From NCBI GenBank assembly GCA_964617765.1, contig CAZTZY010000089.1, positions 1-11,970 of the forward strand: DNA of 11,970 nt. Reading direction: 5' to 3'. This document shows positions 7,774 through 11,970 of this stretch, in pieces. Below the pieces are notes generated by a model. The model saw nothing but the letters and a program-made list of their open reading frames with translations. It was not told where the DNA came from and made no database searches. A program made the translations under genes and the position numbers. This stretch comes from CAZTZY01 sp964617765. GTDB taxonomy: Bacteria > Pseudomonadota > Gammaproteobacteria > Pseudomonadales > DT-91. How positions within the stretch are numbered: position 1 is the first letter of the stretch; each line of letters begins with the position of its first letter.

Positions 7774-8914
7774 AACGGGCCGTCGCAACCGCACCTTCTT
7801 CAATACCGGTCTGATCGGGGCTGCGTACCACCAGTTCACCTTCTTTCAGGCCGCTGATGACTTCGGTGAAGGTGAAATTGCCAATACCCAGGGTGAGTTT
7901 ACGTTTGACGAGTTTTCCGGGTTTGCCATCAGTCGTTTGTTCCAGCACCCATACTTCATTGTTGTTGACGAGGGCTTCGGCAGGTATGCGTATGGCACGG
8001 GGTACATTTTTTAACACGATAGTGACATCAGCACTGTAGCCAATTAATAGCACGACATCGGTTGGCACTTCATCAAAACGCACATCTACATCTACGGTGC
8101 GAGCCTGTTTTTCCAGATCGAGTACATAGGGTGCAATGCGGGTGAGCTTGCCGTTAAAAACCCGATCCCTGAATGCATCCAGAGTGATCTTTACCGGCAT
8201 CTCTAAACGTAAACCGGCAGCGTCAACTTCATCTATCGGTGCAGTGGCGTATAAACAGGAGGTATCGATAAGGTCAATCGCAGGCGGGGTAAGCACACCC
8301 GGTGGAGATGGGGTGACGTATTCACCCATTTCACCATTGATTTCAGCGACAATACCATCAAATGGTGCGCGTAGTTGAAAACGTTCCAGTACGGCGCGTT
8401 GCATATCCAGGTTGGCCTCTGCAGAAGTGATCTGGGCTTTTGCTGATGAGCAGGCACCTTGTTGGGCATAGGCGTTGCTTTGTGCGTTATCAGCGACATC
8501 TGCCGCTATCAGTTTGCTATCGAGCAGCGATTGGGTGCGTTTTGATTCGCGTTTACTGCGATCAGCCATGATGCAAACTTGTTCTTTAGCGTGCTGCGCA
8601 GCATCCAGGGCAGCCTTGGATTGTTCGACCGAAGCGTAGTGATCACGGTTCCATAATTCCAGCAGTAATTGACCGGCTTTGACGTTATCGCCTTTTTTAA
8701 CCAGTAATTTATCCACTACACCACCGAGAGGCATCGAGAGTTTCGAGCGGCGGCAGGCCTTGATAGTGCCGGCACGCGTATTGGACACAGTTTGCTCCAC
8801 TTCGCCGTATTCGGCCTTGCTAACCCATACCGATAGGGGTTCAGGGCGAGTACGCCAAACAATGGCGACAGCAATTAACGCCACCACAAGAAGAATTAAG
8901 ACCAGTTTTTTCAA
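7766..8914 (-). CDS. HlyD/MacA-type periplasmic adaptor (membrane fusion) protein of the ABC exporter
   Basis: A 382-residue adaptor. The start is set by AAAGGA (about 8923-8928 on the minus strand), eight bases before TTG 8914; it gives the N-terminus MKKLVLILLVVALIAVAIVW, a signal anchor at about 3-20. Another in-frame TTG at 8959 lies upstream of this ribosome binding site and is not favoured. Residues about 50-90 form the first lipoyl half (GTIKACRRSKLS, then VKKGDNVKAGQLLLEL). About 95-178 is an Ala/Gln/Lys-rich coiled-coil hairpin. The second lipoyl half begins LRAPFDGIVAEINGEMGEYV (181-200). Beta-barrel and membrane-proximal regions follow, with IPAEAL at 310-315 and a C-terminal GLKEGELVV. 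Four Cys residues are present (54, 114, 155, 220). The protein should link the inner-membrane ATPase and permeases to an outer-membrane TolC-like channel that is not in this window. Confidence 0.93.
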   Translation of the reverse strand: MKKLVLILLVVALIAVAIVWRTRPEPLSVWVSKAEYGEVEQTVSNTRAGTIKACRRSKLSMPLGGVVDKLLVKKGDNVKAGQLLLELWNRDHYASVEQSKAALDAAQHAKEQVCIMADRSKRESKRTQSLLDSKLIAADVADNAQSNAYAQQGACSSAKAQITSAEANLDMQRAVLERFQLRAPFDGIVAEINGEMGEYVTPSPPGVLTPPAIDLIDTSCLYATAPIDEVDAAGLRLEMPVKITLDAFRDRVFNGKLTRIAPYVLDLEKQARTVDVDVRFDEVPTDVVLLIGYSADVTIVLKNVPRAIRIPAEALVNNNEVWVLEQTTDGKPGKLVKRKLTLGIGNFTFTEVISGLKEGELVVRSPDQTGIEEGAVATARYE

Positions 8915-8990
8915 GATGTATATCCTTTTAAGACAAATACTTGAATGATTGTGAATCAAGTTAATAAAGCTGCCACAGTTTTACATTGTA

Positions 8991-9040
8991 GTTGATGATT
9001 GAAATATAAAAATACGATGTTATATCAAAGAAGCATCAAC
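8991..9040. promoter_or_regulatory. Nested AT-rich dyad upstream of the exporter operon
   Basis: GTTGATG (8991-8997) is the reverse complement of CATCAAC (9034-9040). Inside these arms, ATATAA (9004-9009) is the reverse complement of TTATAT (9020-9025). The two dyads share nearly the same centre, around 9015. The element lies 77 bases upstream of the adaptor TTG on the minus strand, where a promoter or operator is expected. A repressor or activator site, or a leader hairpin, is possible. I could not pick out a convincing -35/-10 pair for the minus strand. Apart from this dyad I see nothing definable in 8930-9060. Confidence 0.35.
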
Positions 9041-9059
9041 TTTAAAAAGAGAAAATTGC

Positions 9060-9088
9060 TGCCTTGTGGTCAATGTCAGCACTATACT
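9060..9088 (+). promoter_or_regulatory. Weak candidate promoter for the AsmA gene
   Basis: TATACT at 9083-9088 is a good sigma-70 type -10 hexamer, oriented toward the AsmA gene. The -35 hexamer 17 bases upstream (9060-9065) is poor. Transcription from here would place the whole 115-bp palindrome in the 5' leader. This rests on a single hexamer and is only a suggestion. Confidence 0.2.
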
Positions 9089-9107
9089 AATGGAATCGCT
9101 GAATGAC

Positions 9108-9222
9108 TGTCATTTCGAACCCTTCACAAATTCAGGGCAGGCTCCGTGAGAATCTAACTATTTGAATAAATAAGATTCTTCATGGAGTTTACCCGTGAAT
9201 TCACTAAGGGTTCAGAGTGACA
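9108..9222. repeat. Approx. 115-bp imperfect palindrome, MITE/REP-like interspersed repeat
   Basis: The left arm (9108-9155, beginning TGTCATTTCGAACCC and ending GAATCT) is an imperfect reverse complement of the right arm (9173-9222, beginning AGATTC and ending GGGTTCAGAGTGACA). About 35 of 48 aligned positions match, with a 17-base AT-rich loop. The outer ends TGTCA/TGACA, the inner CTCC/GGAG and the AGATTC/GAATCT blocks are exact. This layout and the GTCATT...GAACCCTTC... ends resemble dispersed palindromic repeats seen in intergenic regions of several bacteria. It carries no gene. It lies in the divergent region between the exporter operon and the AsmA gene, and its transcript would fold into a long hairpin. 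Confidence 0.7.
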
Positions 9223-9284
9223 AAAGGGAGTTATTCAGAGGTTCTTTTAAAAATATTGGGCAATGTTGGAATGGGGAATTCTGT

Positions 9285-11369
9285 ATGGCAAAGTTGATGA
9301 AATGGGTGTTAGGCATTATTGCCGCCATTGTTGTATTGGCGGGTTTAGCGATTGCGGCTATTACCCTGTGGATTGACCCCAACAGTTTTAAACCTGAAAT
9401 TGAAGCGGCTGCCAAAAAACAGGGCATTATCCTTTCATTGAAGGGCGACTTGGCCTGGCAGTTTTTTCCTGATGTGGGAATGGTGATTAACGAGGTGTCG
9501 GTTGCTACAACTGCCGAGCCCGCGACGCCAATGGCCACTATTCAGCATGCTGCATTGTCGGTAGCAGTAATGCCTTTGTTTTATGGCAGTGTGAAAGTGG
9601 ATGGCATCATATTGGAAGGTGCTGATATCAAGCTGCATATCAACAGCGATGGCGTTGCCAATTGGTCGCAATTGATGGCGAAGGATAAAACTCAGGCGAT
9701 AGCGGATACCCCAGAACAGAATACTGAAAAGTTAGCTGTTTCTATCGAGGAACTGGCGATCAGCAACAGCCAGATAAGTTATAAGGATGACAAGGCCAAT
9801 GAATCCATTTCACTAACAGGTTTTTCATTGCAAGGTACCGATATCGTAATGAATGGGGAACCTTTTGCACTGGCTACCGCGGGCAAGTTCCAGAAAACCG
9901 ATGCGCTGCAGCAACAGCAATCGGGGCAGTTTGATGTGAAGGCATCGGTGTCGGTCGATGAGGCAATGACGGTGGTATCTTTAAAGGATGCCGCAATAAC
10001 GCTGGCGCTGAATACGGCGGCACAGCAGCAAAATATTACGATCACCTTGCAAATGACGGCACAAATACCGGCGGATAAACAACCCATGGTCATCAATTCG
10101 CTGGTTATCAGTAACGGTGAAATCAGCATCTTGGATACTGCTACCCAACAATCCACGCAAGTGAGCAAGTTGGCAATGGATGTCAAAAACATTCGCATTG
10201 AAAGTGAACCTGCATCGGCAATATCGGTGGCTTCATTGGCGATCAGTAATGCTGATGTCAGCCTGATCGACAATGTTATCAAGAAAACGACAGCAGTCAG
10301 TAATGTGGTCGTGAATGCACAAACGCTCACGCTGGATAACCAGCCATTCCCTTTCAATATGAAAGCCACAGTTTTGATTACCCAGCCTGAAACACCTGAA
10401 TTGAATGCCAAAGTCGATTTGAATGGCAAGATGGCTGTGGATGAAACCCAAACCCATATCACCCTGAGTGACAGCAAGCTGCTGGCAACAGTGGGTGCTG
10501 ACAAGTTGCAGGAAACCCTGACTGTGTTGCTGGATATGGCAGTCACCACCGAGCCGTTTGCTTATCAGGGTATTGTTGATATTGCCACTTTCAATGCCAG
10601 CCGCCTACTGACTGCGTTAGGTACAGAGCTGCCGGTCATGCAATCGCCGACTGCGTTACACAAGGTGGCTTTGAAAGCCAAAGTGACAGGTGCGGATAAT
10701 TCAGTACGCATGGAAAGTATGGTGATGCAAATGGATGAAACGGCGTTTAGCGGAAATGTGGCTATCACGAATATTGAAAAAAGTATCCTTGATATCAAAC
10801 TGCACGGCAACCAGATAAATGCCGATAATTACCTTGAACCCGTTGCTGAAGTGAGTGCTGCCCAGTCTGCTGCACCCGTTGATGAAAATGCCGAAATCAT
10901 ACCCGTAGAAACACTGCGTGGTTTGGCTATGGATGTGGATGTTACCTTCGATGAATTAACCATTAAGAAATTGCCATTAACCCATTTTTCCACGGTTGTT
11001 GCAGCACACAATGGTCTGCTGGAAGTGAAAAAATTCACCGCCAATCTCTACGATAAGCCCTTGCAGGTTTTCACTACCATTGATGCGCGCAATCCTGTGC
11101 CTGCTATCCAGTTTGATATAGCGGGAAGCGATTTGCCTTTAGGTGAGTTATTGCGCGATTTTGATATTGAAGAACATGTTAGTGGAAATAGCGATTTCAA
11201 GGCCGTGGGCAATACTAATGGAATTCGCAAGAATGAATTAATGAGAGGCCTGAATGCCACAGTGGAAATGACAGGCAAGCAATTCCAGGTTTCAAATATC
11301 AATATTGAACAAACCGTGTGTGATTTTATTGCCAAGGCGGAACAGAAAACCCCCATTGCACAAGCCTAG
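9285..11369 (+). CDS. asmA: AsmA-family protein, large N-terminal part ending at the premature TAG
   Basis: A 694-residue product from ATG 9285, with GGGGA at 9273-9277 seven bases upstream. An upstream GTG at 9195 would place the start inside the palindromic repeat and spoil the normal AsmA N-terminus, so it is rejected. The N-terminal anchor is at about 8-27. It is followed by WIDPNSFKPEIEAAAKKQG and LKGDLAWQFFPDVGMVINEVSV, the classic opening of AsmA proteins. The body is beta-rich and periplasmic. A module beginning LxISNxxIS and often ending with a Pro-Phe pair occurs near residues 157, 273 and 318, suggesting internal duplication. The C-terminal AsmA homology begins around LRGLAMDVDVTFDELTIKKL and is cut in the middle of the domain at IAKAEQKTPIAQA. 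The truncated protein would lack the last strands and the coiled-coil tail. Confidence 0.85.
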   Translation: MAKLMKWVLGIIAAIVVLAGLAIAAITLWIDPNSFKPEIEAAAKKQGIILSLKGDLAWQFFPDVGMVINEVSVATTAEPATPMATIQHAALSVAVMPLFYGSVKVDGIILEGADIKLHINSDGVANWSQLMAKDKTQAIADTPEQNTEKLAVSIEELAISNSQISYKDDKANESISLTGFSLQGTDIVMNGEPFALATAGKFQKTDALQQQQSGQFDVKASVSVDEAMTVVSLKDAAITLALNTAAQQQNITITLQMTAQIPADKQPMVINSLVISNGEISILDTATQQSTQVSKLAMDVKNIRIESEPASAISVASLAISNADVSLIDNVIKKTTAVSNVVVNAQTLTLDNQPFPFNMKATVLITQPETPELNAKVDLNGKMAVDETQTHITLSDSKLLATVGADKLQETLTVLLDMAVTTEPFAYQGIVDIATFNASRLLTALGTELPVMQSPTALHKVALKAKVTGADNSVRMESMVMQMDETAFSGNVAITNIEKSILDIKLHGNQINADNYLEPVAEVSAAQSAAPVDENAEIIPVETLRGLAMDVDVTFDELTIKKLPLTHFSTVVAAHNGLLEVKKFTANLYDKPLQVFTTIDARNPVPAIQFDIAGSDLPLGELLRDFDIEEHVSGNSDFKAVGNTNGIRKNELMRGLNATVEMTGKQFQVSNINIEQTVCDFIAKAEQKTPIAQA

Positions 11370-11384
11370 GATACTTTCACAAAA

Positions 11385-11867
11385 ATGCGTGAAATGTCGA
11401 CGCGTATTATTATCCGCAAGGGTGTAGCCCATGTTGAATCAATGTCTGCCGGGGTGGAAAAAATTGCACTCACCAGCACTGGCCAGCTTGATTTGGTAGA
11501 GGGCAAGTTTGATATGCATTTAACCACACGCATTACAGATGCGATTACCCAAGGCGGGGCAAGTTGTGAAGTGCGCAACCAGAAATTGCTGAATCGCGAT
11601 ATCCCCATTCGGTGCAAGGGCAGTTTTGCTGATATCGGCATTAAAACCTGTCTGCCCGATATGAGTGTGCTCGAAGATATTGCCAAGGATGCAGCGAAAG
11701 AAAAACTGAAAGCAGAAACCGATATTGTTAAAGCCAAAGCGGATGTGGAAGTTGAACAGGCCAAAGCCAAGGCCAATCAAGAGGTCGAAAAAGCCTTAAA
11801 GAAAAAGCTGGGTGATGATAGTGGTAAGGCGGCCAAGGATTTATTCAAGGGTTTGCTTAAAAAATAA
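11385..11867 (+). CDS. Detached C-terminal part of the AsmA-family protein
   Basis: A 160-codon stretch with its first ATG at 11385, in the same frame as the upstream AsmA part and 15 bases after its TAG. No ribosome binding site precedes the ATG, so independent translation would depend on reinitiation or readthrough. Residues about 5-90 complete the AsmA domain, with RIIIRKGVAHVESM and then GQLDLVEGKFDMHLTTRI. Next comes NRDIPIRCKGSFADIGIKTCLPD, which matches the usual 'P-[IV]-x-G-[ST]-x-x-x-P' style ending of the family with Cys added. Residues about 95-160 form a Lys/Glu/Ala-rich coiled-coil tail ending KDLFKGLLKK, also typical of AsmA proteins. There is no signal sequence, so on its own it would stay in the cytoplasm and is unlikely to work as a separate gene. 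Confidence 0.6.
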   Translation: MREMSTRIIIRKGVAHVESMSAGVEKIALTSTGQLDLVEGKFDMHLTTRITDAITQGGASCEVRNQKLLNRDIPIRCKGSFADIGIKTCLPDMSVLEDIAKDAAKEKLKAETDIVKAKADVEVEQAKAKANQEVEKALKKKLGDDSGKAAKDLFKGLLKK

Positions 11868-11897
11868 TGAAACCAGTGAAATGATATAACGGGTTTA

Positions 11898-11970
11898 ATG
11901 AGTCCAATTCGTGCTGATCGAAACAAGCAGTCAAAAACCTCAAGGCAACTGTTCATTGCTACTGTGTTTT
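11898..11970 (+). CDS. Possible 5' end of a gene leaving the window
   Basis: ATG 11898 opens a frame that runs to the window edge (24 codons). It reads MSPIRADRNKQSKTSRQLF and continues into a hydrophobic IATVF. A basic N-terminus followed by the start of a hydrophobic stretch would fit a membrane or exported protein. GGG at 11891-11893 is a weak ribosome binding site only four bases away. The call depends on sequence beyond the window, and no family can be named. Confidence 0.35.
   Translation, partial: MSPIRADRNKQSKTSRQLFIATVF

Larger units (their letters stand above)
9285..11867 (+). pseudogene. asmA: AsmA-family gene interrupted by an in-frame TAG at 11367-11369
   Basis: The whole span reads as one AsmA-family protein of about 860 codons if the TAG at 11367-11369 is read through. 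The segment before the stop and the 166 sense codons after it are in the same frame, with no frameshift. Together they make a usual AsmA layout: an N-terminal anchor, a long repetitive beta-rich periplasmic body, the AsmA C-terminal domain and a charged coiled-coil tail. The codons around the stop read Gln-Ala-TAG-Asp-Thr-Phe-Thr-Lys-Met. A single change such as TGG to TAG would explain the break. Codon use and sequence quality look equal on both sides, so the change must be recent, an assembly or base-calling error, or a tolerated readthrough. AsmA-like proteins are implicated in outer-membrane biogenesis and lipid transfer between membranes. The two separately translatable parts are listed as their own entries. 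Confidence 0.75.

Noticed and set aside
8941..8960. CTTGA/TCAAG inverted repeat near the exporter start
   Set aside because: The arms are only five bases and the spacing is unremarkable; this is likely chance in AT-rich DNA.
9195..9284. N-terminal extension of the AsmA gene from GTG 9195
   Set aside because: It would start inside the palindromic repeat, has no suitable ribosome binding site, and adds 30 residues before a normal AsmA anchor. ATG 9285 has GGGGA at the right distance.
9779..10549. 256-codon open frame on the minus strand within the AsmA gene
   Set aside because: Its translation is Ser/Thr/Val-rich low-quality sequence, as expected from the antisense of Asp/Thr/Ala-rich coding DNA. 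The plus strand encodes a clear AsmA protein.
11868..11897. Terminator after the AsmA gene from AAACC (about 11872) and GGGTTT (about 11891)
   Set aside because: The stem is only five base pairs with a long loop and no following T-tract.

Overview
The window reads like a chromosomal segment of a gammaproteobacterium. The base composition is moderate (mid-40s % G+C by eye). It carries an AsmA-family protein, a MacAB/Lol-type ABC exporter with a periplasmic adaptor, a lipoprotein with a classical lipobox and a large hybrid sensor kinase, all of which imply a Gram-negative envelope. A methanotroph-like or sulfur-oxidiser-like lineage is possible from the look of the small His/Cys-tailed protein and the dispersed palindrome. 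That is an impression, not a demonstration. I see no transposase, integrase, tRNA, rRNA or CRISPR array.

Region 1 (1-4429, + strand). After a possible C-terminal remnant of a gene entering from the left (2-70) there is a compact three-gene unit. It comprises a lipoprotein that looks like an NMT1/SsuA-type periplasmic substrate-binding protein (206-1243), a 927-residue membrane hybrid histidine kinase whose GTG start overlaps the previous stop (1240-4023), and a small ferredoxin-fold (HMA-like) protein with a His/Cys-rich tail (4055-4429). No transporter permease or ATPase accompanies the binding protein. The likeliest reading is that it presents a ligand to the kinase, so this would be a sensing module. 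The kinase has a receiver domain but no HPt or output domain, so its downstream partners must lie elsewhere.

Region 2 (4430-8914, - strand). A short A-tract/stem/T-tract element, possibly a bidirectional terminator, separates the first unit from a convergent four-gene ABC exporter operon. Read in its own direction it contains an HlyD/MacA-type adaptor (TTG start at 8914 with a good ribosome binding site), a LolD/MacB-type ATPase, and two different FtsX-type permeases. The ATPase overlaps the adaptor gene and the first permease follows one base after the ATPase stop, so translation is probably coupled. No TolC-like outer membrane protein is present.

Region 3 (8915-9284). This is the divergent intergenic region. 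It holds a nested AT-rich dyad close to the exporter start and an approximately 115-bp imperfect palindrome that resembles a dispersed MITE/REP-like repeat.

Region 4 (9285-11970, + strand). A full-length AsmA-family gene is interrupted by one in-frame TAG at 11367-11369. The frame then stays open through a typical AsmA C-terminus to 11867. This looks like a recent nonsense mutation, a sequencing error or, less likely, readthrough. A possible new gene starts at 11898 and leaves the window.
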